From Fulvia fulva (Eukaryota > Ascomycota > Dothideomycetes > Mycosphaerellales > Mycosphaerellaceae): DNA of 64,000 nt. Under the pieces are notes generated by a model that was not told where the DNA came from, did no database searches, and saw nothing but the letters and a program-made list of their open reading frames with translations. Within the stretch, counting starts at the first letter, position 1. Each line of letters begins with the position of its first letter. A program made the position numbers and the translations under genes. Below, one piece after another: positions 31,683 to 42,154 of this stretch. The stretch is from contig NC_063019.1 of the NCBI RefSeq assembly GCF_020509005.1, forward strand, positions 1,922,001 to 1,986,000. The letters are read 5' to 3'.

Positions 31683-34600
31683 TACTATACGACGACATCA
31701 CTATCGTACAGTACAACGTAAACAAAAGTAGGGACAAGGTCCAGCGCCACTTTCTACAAGAGCTAGACCCGCTACGGCACCACGTTATTGCGGTACAGGA
31801 ACCATGGATCAACCCCTACGTAGGACTCCCAGCCACTTGTAATGACCGGAGATACCACACCGTAATCGCGGGCCAACGAGGCGTCAACCCGAGGACATGT
31901 ATATACGTAAGCAAGACTATAGACCTTGAGTCGTGGAAGGTTATACTACCGCAGCAGGGCAACCTAGGAGACATAACATCAATCCAGATCGACACGACAC
32001 AAGGCCCTATCCAGATCCATAACGTTTACAACCCGCCACCGCGGGGTCGGACGAGTAGGGAACTAGGAACCCTCGCCCACCTAGAGCGGACCCTAAGCCA
32101 AGACACGAAGCAAGTACTCCTCGGCGACTTCAACCTCCACCACCCACAGTGGGGACTCGAATTCACTCCCCCGCACGCATTTCTAGGGGGGAAGCTACTG
32201 GACATAACCGCACGCTACGGAATGGCCTTAGTAACACCAAAGGGAACAGAGACGTGGAAGGCCCGTACTAGTGCAAGCACGATCGACCTATGCTTTCTAT
32301 CACGAGAACTTGAAGAGAGACTAGTCCAATGCCGACCGAACTACGCGCTAGAAGCCTCCTCAGACCATATCCCTATCCAAACGACGCTAGGGGTGAAGGC
32401 GATAGAGGAGCCAGCAAACGAACCACGCCGTAACTGGAAGAAGGCACGCTGGGACGACATAAGAGGCTTCCTAATAGCGAACCTACCACAGCATAGAGAA
32501 CTCGAGACGACAGCTCAGCTAGATCAAGCAGCGGAACAGATTACCTCGGTCATATGGCAAGCAGCGGAACAATACACGCCGTTACTCCGGCCCTCAACGC
32601 AGCAGAAGGCCTTCTGGACCCCTGAATGCTCTACGAAGGTAAGGGAGGCTAGAAGGGCAAGGCGACAGTGGACGAAGGAGCACACCCAAGAGACGTGGGA
32701 GCAATACTGCCACGCGACACAAGAGAAGAAGGCACAGATAAGACGCGATAAGCTGCAGGACTGGAGAGCGACGATCGGGCTCGTTACAGAAAACCCGGAA
32801 CAGATGTGGAGACTTGCTAAATGGGCACGACTACCTGAAGAGCAACAAGCCCCTCACTTCCCCCCAATCGTAGACCGCGAAGGGATTGCCCAGGCTACGC
32901 CCCGGGGCAAGGCAAAAGCGTTAGCCGACCATTTCTTTTCGACGCAAGTAGAGGCAGACCTTACGGACATCGACCCGAGCACATACCCGGAACCCCTGGA
33001 CATGGATTGGGCGGTTAGCCCTAACACAGTAACAGGAGTCATAAGTAAGCTAAAGGGACGAAAAGCCCCAGGCCCAGACAGGATACCAAACGTACTGCTA
33101 AAAGAGTGTAGAGAAGAGATCGCGCCGAGCCTTGCAAACCTATTTACCGCGTGCCTACGGCTAGGGTATCACCCGAAGCCGTACAGAGAGTCTATGACAG
33201 TAGTGCTACGCAAGCCACAGAAGGAAGACTATACTCAGCCCAAGTCGTACAGACCAATAGCACTTCTAAATACGATAGGGAAGGTCCTAGAAAAGATAGT
33301 AGCCCAGAGACTTACGCAGCTTGCCGAGGACAACCACGTACTCCCAGCAACACAGATGGGGGGAAGAAGCCAGCGATCGACACTAACAGCAATGGAGCTA
33401 ATTACGGAGCAAATCCAGACCCTCTGGCACTACGGCAGGAACCGAGCGGCGTCCTTACTATCCCTCGACATCGCAGGGGCCTTCGACAACGTCTCACACC
33501 AAAGGCTAATACATATCCTACAGCAGAAAGGCATCCCCCAGTGGGCAACGTCGTTCGTCTTCTCCTTTCTCCAGGAACGGACGACATACCTAGTCCTAGG
33601 AAGGTACACGTCCGACCCGGTGAAGGCAGAGACTGGAATACCTCAGGGATCTACTCTCTCCCCTATCCTGTTTCTAATATTTATGTCGGATCTAATCCCC
33701 CTACTCACCTCTCCGCAAACCTCAGCATCGGGGTTCGTAGACGATACAAACATCCTAGCCTGGTCAGACTCGACAGAAGAGAACTGTCGCCTCCTTGAAG
33801 ATAGGCACAAGAAATGCGAGGAGTGGGCAAAGAAGCATGGTGCCCGGTTCGCCCCTGAAAAGTACCAACTTATACACTTCAGTAAAGCGAGAACACACCA
33901 TAATATGAAGGCGGCGGTAAGAATCCAAGGCTACGAGACCAAGCCATCAGCGGAGCTACGAGTACTAGGGATCTGGCTCGACCCGAAGCTAAGCTGGAAT
34001 GTACAGATTAAGAAAGCCCAGAGTCGAGCGCAAGTCAATGAAGCCTCGATAAAGAGGCTTACGGCATCTACATGGGGAGCAACATTCGACAAGGCAAGAG
34101 TAATGTATAAGGCGATCGTCAGACCAGCTATGTTGTACGGGGCACAGATTTGGGGAACAGGAGGCGCAGGCAAGCCGATCCCGAAACGGATAGAGCAACC
34201 CCTAAACAGGACACAGGCAGGCAACCTACGTAGGGTACTAGGCGCATACAAGACAACGTCAACAAGCACGGTAGAAATGGAGACAGGAATACCACCAATC
34301 GGCCAGTACATCCGGGGAATGAGAATTCAATACGCGGCAAAGACGACAGGTTACCTAGCACAAACCACGATCCAGGAGGCAAAGAATAAGATAGAAAGCC
34401 GCTACCGGAGAGGGGCAGGATATAGGACAAGCCAAAAAGAGGATGACCTTACGACCTTTACGGCCGTACAGACAAGCACCGAATGGCTAGCACGAAAGGA
34501 GGAGGAGCGTAGGACTCGCCAGGCCGGCGGGAGCAAGGCTAAGACCCAAAACCTAGCGGAACAGATAGCGAGCTGCCTATGGGAGCAGGACTGGAAAAGG

Positions 34601-35032
34601 AAGCCCCCTAAGACAACAGGCCCGATAGCGCTCCGAGCCTTCCAGAGACACAATTACCAGCTATATAGGGACCTGACAAGGGCCGAAGCAAGCATAGCGA
34701 TCCAAATCAGGTCCGAACACATTGGATTAAGGGCCTACCTGTTCAGAAGACGCGCACTAGACATCTATAGCCCAGCCTGCCAGTGTGGCTACCCATCGCA
34801 AAACCCAGAACATATGCTACTACGATGCCCGCAGTGGGCGAGAGGCAGGGGAAATTGGAGGCACCAAGCGGGAAGGAGAGACTACAAGTCAATTATTAGG
34901 GACAAAGGCAACATTCGCCGAATCTCTCGGTGGATACTACAGCAGGGATACCTCCAGCAGTTTAGCCTCGCGAGCGAGACGGAGGAGTGGATAGACAAGA
35001 GGCGGAAGCGAGGGGGGTTGCAGATAGGGTAG
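31679..35032 (+). CDS. LINE ORF2: endonuclease-reverse transcriptase, intact (1,117 aa)
   Basis: Complete ORF with an ATG overlapping the preceding stop (ATGA). The N-terminal exonuclease/endonuclease/phosphatase fold (about residues 1-235) has N13 in QYNVN, E41 in QEPW, GDFN with D150, and SSDH. The RT domain (about 440-740) has GPDRIPN, YRPIALLN, SLDIAGAFDN, GIPQGSTLSPILF and the catalytic FVDD at 686-689. A C-terminal motif is C1034-x-C1036-x8-H1045-x4-C1050. No RNase H domain is seen, unlike several Tad-clade elements. It should nick target DNA and prime reverse transcription there. All expected residues are present, so it may be active and could mobilise ORF1-less relatives in trans. Confidence 0.93.
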   Translation: MILYDDITIVQYNVNKSRDKVQRHFLQELDPLRHHVIAVQEPWINPYVGLPATCNDRRYHTVIAGQRGVNPRTCIYVSKTIDLESWKVILPQQGNLGDITSIQIDTTQGPIQIHNVYNPPPRGRTSRELGTLAHLERTLSQDTKQVLLGDFNLHHPQWGLEFTPPHAFLGGKLLDITARYGMALVTPKGTETWKARTSASTIDLCFLSRELEERLVQCRPNYALEASSDHIPIQTTLGVKAIEEPANEPRRNWKKARWDDIRGFLIANLPQHRELETTAQLDQAAEQITSVIWQAAEQYTPLLRPSTQQKAFWTPECSTKVREARRARRQWTKEHTQETWEQYCHATQEKKAQIRRDKLQDWRATIGLVTENPEQMWRLAKWARLPEEQQAPHFPPIVDREGIAQATPRGKAKALADHFFSTQVEADLTDIDPSTYPEPLDMDWAVSPNTVTGVISKLKGRKAPGPDRIPNVLLKECREEIAPSLANLFTACLRLGYHPKPYRESMTVVLRKPQKEDYTQPKSYRPIALLNTIGKVLEKIVAQRLTQLAEDNHVLPATQMGGRSQRSTLTAMELITEQIQTLWHYGRNRAASLLSLDIAGAFDNVSHQRLIHILQQKGIPQWATSFVFSFLQERTTYLVLGRYTSDPVKAETGIPQGSTLSPILFLIFMSDLIPLLTSPQTSASGFVDDTNILAWSDSTEENCRLLEDRHKKCEEWAKKHGARFAPEKYQLIHFSKARTHHNMKAAVRIQGYETKPSAELRVLGIWLDPKLSWNVQIKKAQSRAQVNEASIKRLTASTWGATFDKARVMYKAIVRPAMLYGAQIWGTGGAGKPIPKRIEQPLNRTQAGNLRRVLGAYKTTSTSTVEMETGIPPIGQYIRGMRIQYAAKTTGYLAQTTIQEAKNKIESRYRRGAGYRTSQKEDDLTTFTAVQTSTEWLARKEEERRTRQAGGSKAKTQNLAEQIASCLWEQDWKRKPPKTTGPIALRAFQRHNYQLYRDLTRAEASIAIQIRSEHIGLRAYLFRRRALDIYSPACQCGYPSQNPEHMLLRCPQWARGRGNWRHQAGRRDYKSIIRDKGNIRRISRWILQQGYLQQFSLASETEEWIDKRRKRGGLQIG

Positions 35033-35226
35033 TCATCAGGGCAGGCCCATGACACTAGCGTACCCCTAACAAGGGAAATTTAAGACGACAACGAGGAGGA
35101 AAAGACAGGCGGGAAGGAGGAGGGGTTTTCACCAACACGGTTTCCCCTCTATATATACAAAAACAAGATAGCATAGCTGCATAGGCCAAAGGGCACTACA
35201 ACAGCTTAATGAAATATCTATCTATC
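35033..35226 (+). other. LINE 3' UTR and (ATCT)n tail of composite A
   Basis: 194 bp containing the GGGGTTTTCACC block shared by all LINE copies here. It ends in a tetranucleotide tail (ATCT)n directly followed by the TSD, with no poly(A). Confidence 0.75.
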
Positions 35227-35242
35227 TATATAGGCCGAAAGG
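35227..35242. repeat. TSD of composite element A, right copy (16 bp)
   Basis: Exact copy of 30,198-30,213. G4 RT sequence (MPFGLYN, minus strand) continues to the right. Confidence 0.88.
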
Positions 35243-35955
35243 CATTACTATATACTCGAATTGACTATAGCGAGTACTAAACGTAGTTTTCTATTCGTAG
35301 TCCTCCGTAACGTAAATACGGTTAAAGGTAGAGATAATATCGAGTTTAGTAAAGTACTTCTTCCTATTTAGGCGGTTTAGCGTTTCTTAGAATAGCGGTA
35401 TTAGGTATCTACTTTTGACCGTAAGGGCGTTAAGAGCTCTATAGTCGATATAGACCCGTAAACCGCCGCCTAGTTTACGTATAATTAGTACTAGTATAGA
35501 AGCCGGGCTCGTACTTTGTTATATCGCTCTAGATTCTAGCTAATTATCGACCTACTTCTTAATTACCTTATTCTCGTAAGACGACATTACGTATAGCCGC
35601 TTAAAAGGAGGTGACTTAGTTTCGTCTTTAAGGTATATTTTATAGTCTTTACTAGGGCGGTGAGGTGGGATTTTCGATATATCCTAACGGTTAAAATAGT
35701 CCTCGAAATCGTATAGTTCCTAGGGCAAGTGGACCTTAGTATCTTAGTCCTTATCTTTGCCTTTTAGAAATCTATCGAAGTCGCTATTTACCTATTATTA
35801 TATATACTGTCAAGGGGTTTACTAACTACACCTTCCGAAGGTTTATAGCGTAGAGCCTAGTAGGATCGAAGTCTTGCCTAGTCGCTACTATTACGTAGGC
35901 TCGTAATAGGTTAGCGTGTTGCTTCTAACTAGGTAGTATAATCTACATTATATAG
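35243..35955 (-). pseudogene. G4 pol relic, middle part (RT fingers and upstream linker)
   Basis: Minus-strand gypsy RT N-terminal half. The VYIDYRALN block is at about 35,435-35,465 and the KKYFTKLDIIS-like block at about 35,325-35,360. The linker upstream extends to 35,939. The right edge is the TSD of copy B (35,940-35,955). RIP-saturated. Confidence 0.7.
35940..35955. repeat. TSD of composite element B, left copy (16 bp)
   Basis: aatctacattatatag. The right copy at 39,405-39,420 differs only by T for C at the seventh base, in a CpA context, i.e. a RIP change after insertion. Confidence 0.82.
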
Positions 35956-38900
35956 ATAGATAGATATTTCATTAAGCTATTATAGTTCTCTTCGGCCTAT
36001 ATAGCTATACTATCTTGTTTTCGTATATATAGAGGGGAAACCGTGTTAGTAAAAACCCCTCCTCCTTCCTACCTGTCTTTTCCCCCTAGTCGTCGTCTTA
36101 GATTTCCCTTATTAGGGGTACGCTAGTGTTATAGGCCTGCCCTAATAACTACTCTATCTATAACCCCCTAAGCTTCCGCCTCTTATCTATCTACTCCTCC
36201 GTCTCGCTAGCGAGGCTAAACTACTAGAGGTATCCCTACTATAGTATCTACCGAGAGATTCGGCGAATGTTACCTTTATCCCTAATAATTGACTTATAGT
36301 CTCTCCTTCCCGCTTAGTGCCTCTAATTTCCCCTACCTCTCGCCTACTACGGGCATCGTAGTAGTATATACTCTAGGTTTTACGATAGGTAGCTATACTA
36401 GTAGGCTAGGCTATAGATGTCTAGTACGCGTCTCCTAAATAGGTAGGCCCTTAATCTAATATATTCGGACCTAATTTGGATCGCTATGCTTGCTTCGGCC
36501 CTTATTAGGTCCCTATATAGCTAGTAATTGTGTCTCTAGAAGGCTCGGAGTACTATCGGGCCTATTGTCTTAGGGGGCTTCCTTTTCTAGTCCTATTCCT
36601 ATAGGTAGCTCGCTATCTATTCCGCTAGGCTTTAGGTCTTAGCCTTACTCCCGCCGGCCTAGCGAGTCCTACGCTCCTCCTCTTTTCGTACTAGCTATTC
36701 GGTGCTTGTCTATACGGCCGTAAAGGTAGTAAGGTCATCCTCTTTTTAGCTTGTCCTATGTCCGGCCCCTCTCCGGTAGCGGCTTTCTATCTTATTCTTT
36801 ACCTCCTAGATCGTAGTTTGTACTAGGTAATCTGTCGTCTTTACCGCGTATTAAATTCTTATTCCCCGGATATATTAGCCGATTAGTAGTGTTCCTGTCT
36901 CTATTTCTACCGTGCTTATTAACGTTATCTTATATACGCCTAGTATCCTACGTAGGTTACCTACCTATATCCTATTTAGGGGTCACTCTATCCGTTTCGG
37001 GATCGGTTTACCTACGCCTCCTGTTCCCTAAATCTATGCCCCGTATAATATAGCTAGTCTAACAATCGCCTTATATACTACTCTTGCCTTATCGAATGTT
37101 ACTCTCTATATAGACGCCGTAAGCCTCTTTATTAAGGCTTCGTTAACTTACGCTCGACTCTAGGCTTTCTTAATCTATACATTCTAGCTTAGCTTCGGGT
37201 CGAGCTAGATCCCTAGTACTCGTAGCTCCGCTAATAGCTTAGTCTCGTAGCCTTAGATTCTTACCGCCGCCTTTATATTATAGTATATTCTCGCTTTACT
37301 AAAGTATATAAGTTAGTACTTTTTAGGGGCGAACCGGGCACTATACTTCTTTGCCTACTCCTCGTATTTCTTGTGCCTATCTTTAAGGAGGCGACAGTTC
37401 TCTTCTATCGAGTCTAACTAGGCTAGAATGTTTATATCGTCTACGAATCCCGATGCTAAGGTTTGCGGAGAGGTGAGTAGGGAGACTAGATTAGACATTA
37501 ATATTAGAAATAGGATTAGGGAGAGATTAGATCCCTAAGGTATTCTAGCCTCTACCTTTACCGGGTCGGACGTATACCTTTCTAGGACTAGGTATGTCGT
37601 CCGTTCCTAGAGAAAGGAGTAGACGAACTTCGTTACCTACTAGGGGATGCCTTTCTACTATAGGATATATATTAGCCTTTAGTATAAGACGTTATCGAAG
37701 GCTCCTACGATGTCGAGGGATAGTAAGGACGCTACTCGGTTCCTACCGTAGTGCTAGAGGGTCTGAATTTGCTCCGTAACTAGCTCTATTACTATTAGTG
37801 TCGATCGCTAGCTTCTTCCCCCTATCTATATTACTAGGAGTACGTAGTTATCCTCGGCTAGCTACGTAAGTCTCTAGGCTACTATCTTTTCTAGAACCTT
37901 CCCTATTATATTTAGAAGTACGATTAGTCTATACGATTTAGGCAAAGTATAGTCCTCCTTCTATAGCTTACGTAGTACTACTGTTATAGACTCTCTATAC
38001 GGCTTCGGGTAATACCCTAGCCGTAGGTACGCGGTAAATAGGTTAGTAAGGCTCGGCGCGATCTCTTCTCTATACTCTTTTAGTAGTATATTTAGTATCC
38101 TATCTAGGCCTAGGGCTTTTCGTCCTTTTAGCTTGCTTATAACTCCTATTACTATATTAGAGCTAACCGCCTAATCTATATCTAGGGGTTCCGGGTATAT
38201 ACTCGGGTCGATATCCGTAAGGTCTACCTCTACTTACGTCGAAAAGAAATGGTCGGCTAATACTTTTGCCTTGCCCCGGGGCGTAGCCTAGGCAATCCCT
38301 TCGCGGTCTACGATTAGAGGGAAGTGAGGGGTTTGTTACTCTTTAGGTAGTCGTGCCTATTTAGCTAGTCTCTATATCTATTCCGGGTTTTCTATAACGA
38401 GCCCGATTGTTACTTTCTATTCCTATAGCTTATCGCGTCTTATCTATACCTTCTTCTCTTACGTCGCGCGATAGTATTGCTCCTACGTCTCTTAGTAAGG
38501 AAGGAATCGTATTTAGTAAGCTAGCTACGAGATAAGGTAATAAGTCTTAACCGCGCTTTCCTACTTATCTAGTACTACCGTATAGCTTCGTTTCGAGAGG
38601 TTAGCCTAGAGCAAAAGCTTCCCTCTACGCCCTCCCTCCCTATTTACTCCTTAAGCCAATATCTACCTCTATAGGCCTAAGCCCTTTAGTGCTCGGGTAG
38701 CGTACTCCTTACGTTTCTACCTACTAACTAATATAAAGTTCCTTATTACCCTACCCTCGATCCTCTCCGATTATAGAACTAAACTACTCGTATTATACGT
38801 CTTTTCCCCGTCCTAATAGCCGTCTTTTCCTTACTTAGGCTATCGTCTTTTCCTCGTCGCAATCTACTATATTAGACTAGGTACGTTATGTAGCGGAATA

Positions 38901-39404
38901 GGTAGTACCTTAGGCAAACCCCTCGTTCCTATACCGGGTACTTAATAGGCCCTTATAGGCTTCGTCGCGTATCTACCTACCCTCCGTATTGCCCGCTAGC
39001 AAACACTAGATTGTTTCGTAGTCCGCTCGACGCCGTCGTATAGTCCGCTTAGTTATTGTTCTATAGTCCGCTCGTCTAATATTCATCGCTCGGCCCGCTC
39101 GGTTTACGGTCTCTAGAGGTGAAAATTTTGTACTTATACTAGAGGTGTCCTATCGAGTGTATAGGCCACGGTTCCGCGCTCTTCTTATACGTAGAAAGAA
39201 GAGGGACTCGCTCCCGACACGAGTATACGCTCGTCGGATAGTATTTATACCCGTTTTACTAGTAGTCCTCTATTCGCCGCGGCTTCGCCTACGTTACGTA
39301 CCCGTCGCGCCTACGACGCTCTAGCGTAAAAATACTTAGCTCTCTCGTAGTAAGACGAGAGGTTCGTAGCCGACACTACGTATAGGTAATTCTCGTCGTC
39401 GACT
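35956..39404 (-). mobile_element. Composite element B: same 5' module fused to the ORF2 midpoint, RIP-mutated
   Basis: A 3.4-kb minus-strand copy. From its 5' end (39,404 leftwards) it matches module A, lacks about 170 bp of it (equivalent to about 30,918-31,090 of A), then runs to the module end (about 38,493). There it joins directly to sequence equivalent to 32,688 in ORF2, skipping 31,292-32,687. The junction falls at CCAA, present at both partners. RT, the C-terminal region, the 3' UTR and a GATA-type tail follow (35,956-35,970). RIP has introduced many TAG codons. It lies tail to tail with copy A, about 730 bp apart. Confidence 0.85.
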
Positions 39405-39420
39405 AATCTATATTATATAG
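39405..39420. repeat. TSD of composite element B, right copy (16 bp)
   Basis: aatctatattatatag, matching 35,940-35,955 at 15 of 16 positions. G4 sequence resumes at 39,421 in frame with 35,939. Confidence 0.82.
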
Positions 39421-41959
39421 ACTTCCGCTCCTCTCTTACGAGCTAGTTTTACTACGTAGGCCGCGGAGATGTTTACGATATCGATCTCTAGTTCTAGTTT
39501 GACAACTCGTTACTTTTGTTTCGTATATCGGCACGGTCGCTTTAACGTCTTAACGCCGTCTACCGGTAACGGTTATCGAGTATATATACGGAAGTTATCC
39601 TCTTTATCCTCGAACGTTATATAGAACTGTAGTTAGGGTATATACTTAGGTAACGATAGCGTAGGAGCGGTGACTTCGTCGGGGTTATCTTCTACTATTA
39701 GCGGTCGATAATTACCTAATAGTACTAGCGTAGCTAGATAGTTAATAGACTATACTATTAGCTACTTATTAGACCTCTAGTTTGCCTTATAGGTACGGCA
39801 TTTCAAATGATTCATTATTATAATGCATTTCTCCTATTATATCTCTAGTTCGTAGTCTACGAACTAACTAGAGCCGAGCACGATGTTATACTCTAGTGAT
39901 TCTACTAAATAGTAGCTAAGAATTTCGACGTAGCCGCCGATATTAAAAGGAAAGTACGTAGACTCGGTAATAAGCTCGTTAGCGGAGCCGCTATTAGCTA
40001 GTCCTAATTAAAGAGGTTCTTTCTAGAGTCGAGGAAGATTATATATACGAGCGTGGACAGAATTTATGTACTAAGAGGTAGTACTATAATTAAGGAAGGT
40101 AAGAGCTTGATTACTATCTATACTACTAGGTATTATAAGGTAAGGGGACACTCTCGGCCTTAGTGCCCTTGTATAATAGGCGGTATTAGAGAGCTTACTA
40201 ATATACGTAAAGCGTACTCTAGTCCTTATATTACCGTATCTCGCTATATTTCCTTCTTAGTATTATATTCGTAAGTAGGACTAACGGTTGTCGTACTTAA
40301 GCGTTAGTCTAGCTATTTCCCTATTACTAAGGGTTAGCTAGTATCTATATTATAGAGCTAGTATTCGCGCGCGGCGGAGGGCGCTTATACTACTTAATAG
40401 GGTAGTCTAGCGAGTATAAGTTATAGTCTATACGGCGGTAGCGGACATAACTACCTACTACGATAATACTAGCCTTCTCCTTAGGCTCGAGCTTCTTAAG
40501 TTCCTTAAATTCGCGCGGTATCTAAGCGTATAGCTTAAGGCCTAAACCTTAGGCTACGCCGGGCGCGGTAGGTATAGTACCGTTACTACCGCTAGTACTA
40601 CGAGGTAGTCGTAGTATAGCTAGGGTCTTTGACTTTAGGCGCTCGAACTTAGATTCGAGCTTATAGTATAGGTCGACTAAGTCTTCGCGGTCCTTAGTCT
40701 CTATAGGTAGTGCCTCTATATATTTGTAGTTAAGCTTACCCTCGAGTAGGCGGTGATTAGTCTTAGCTAATAGGTCGTAGAAGTTACGTTGTTCGTCGTA
40801 CTTAGCGATAAAGATAGAAAACGACTCGTTCTTACTCTACTATAAGACCTAGAGCTTCTAGAAGGCCTTGCCTACGACGTCCTTCTTACTATACCGATCG
40901 ATAAGGAATTAGATTATCCTATCGATAGACTTGAAGGGGTTAACGTAATTGCGCTTAGTACGCTTAGAGGGTACTCGCGGATTATATAGCTAGTACGGGT
41001 ACCCGTCGAGGTAGTTAAGGATATAGCGTAGTCCGTCCTCGATAGTCTAGAACTATATTACGGACAGCTTGATCTCTAGCTAATCGAGCTAACGGTTAAA
41101 GTTTATATTCTTATTATCGAACTTGCTTTCTAGATCCTTAACTAACTTATTAGTATATATAATATTAACGGAGGGTTCGATAGTAGTAAACTAGCTAACG
41201 GCGGTATTACTAGTTACCCTAGAAGCACTACTAGGTATACCCTAGCGTTCTTGTCGTAAGGAGTTACGGCGTAGGTAACGGCGTAGTCGACTATTATCTC
41301 TACCCTTATCGTTATTAGAGTTGTCTCTATTGTTATCGCTACTACCTCTACTACCTCCTCGTCGGGTACCTCTACCAATACGGTCCTACTAAGTAGGAGG
41401 CGTAGGTAATCGTAAAACACCGTTACGACGAGGGGAGTAGACGCGGACCTAACGACTACGGTTATTATTATTATTGTCGTTAGTACGGCTAGTATCGCTA
41501 GTACCGTTCGTGTCCTTAGCTACTAGCTAAGCCTTTAGCTCTACTACCTCCTTATTTAGAGCCTAATTACGCTTAGATAGGGCTTTAATGTCCTTAGGTA
41601 ACATACCTACCTACGACTCCTCGACCTGTCTAAAGAGCGTATCGTTATCCTATCGGAGGCGCTAATAAGCTTCCTTAAGGTCTTATATCTAACTCTTATA
41701 CTTCTAGTATTTGTTAAAGTAGAATATAAAGAGGCCCTTAACATCCTTATCCTTTTCGAGTTGACTAAGACTCTCGGATATAATATTACGTTCCTTCTTT
41801 ATATCGGCGTACTTACGCTATATAACCTTATTAGCCTTCTTTAGGGGCTCGACCTAGTTAAAAAGTGTGATAAAGTCTGACTATATCTAGCGAACGAGGT
41901 GAAATATAATCTCCGGGTATACTATAGTACGAGTCGCGAACTCGGCTAGGCTCTTAATA
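39421..41959 (-). pseudogene. G4 relic, 5' part (protease region and gag)
   Basis: Continuation of minus-strand G4. The pre-RT linker joins in frame across copy B (a VVKLARKRGAEVYII-like run). A protease-like region lies at about 39,650-39,960. Gag follows at about 40,000-41,959, with its N-terminal coiled-coil-like, Lys/Glu-rich part at 41,700-41,950. No 5' LTR is found: the element is cut where LINE4 begins. RIP-saturated. Confidence 0.6.
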
Positions 41960-42154
41960 GATAGATAGATGATCTATTTACCCGTTGTAGTGCCCTCCGG
42001 CCTATACGGGTTTATGTCTATATATGTTGCTATATAAGGTAGGAAACCTGTTCCTAGGTAAAAACCTCCTCTCCTTCTCTAATAGCTTCCTTGCTATAAG
42101 TTCTCAGTTTTCCTTCTATTAGGGTGCACTAGTGTTATAGTGGTTAGCCTCTGA

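Larger units (their letters stand above)
30214..35226 (+). mobile_element. Composite element A: 1.08-kb 5' module fused to 3' part of a LINE, unmutated
   Basis: A 5.0-kb plus-strand retroelement with a 16-bp TSD. It consists of a GC-rich non-LINE module (30,214-31,291), the last third of LINE ORF1 (31,290-31,682), complete ORF2 (31,679-35,032), a 3' UTR and an (ATCT)n tail at about 35,213-35,226. Copy B (35,956-39,404) starts at the same first base (TCGACGACGAG) although its TSD and target site differ, so the module is a true 5' end and not flanking DNA. The structure recalls MINE of Magnaporthe (WEIRD + MGL). It is free of RIP although flanked by RIP-saturated G4. Confidence 0.88.
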
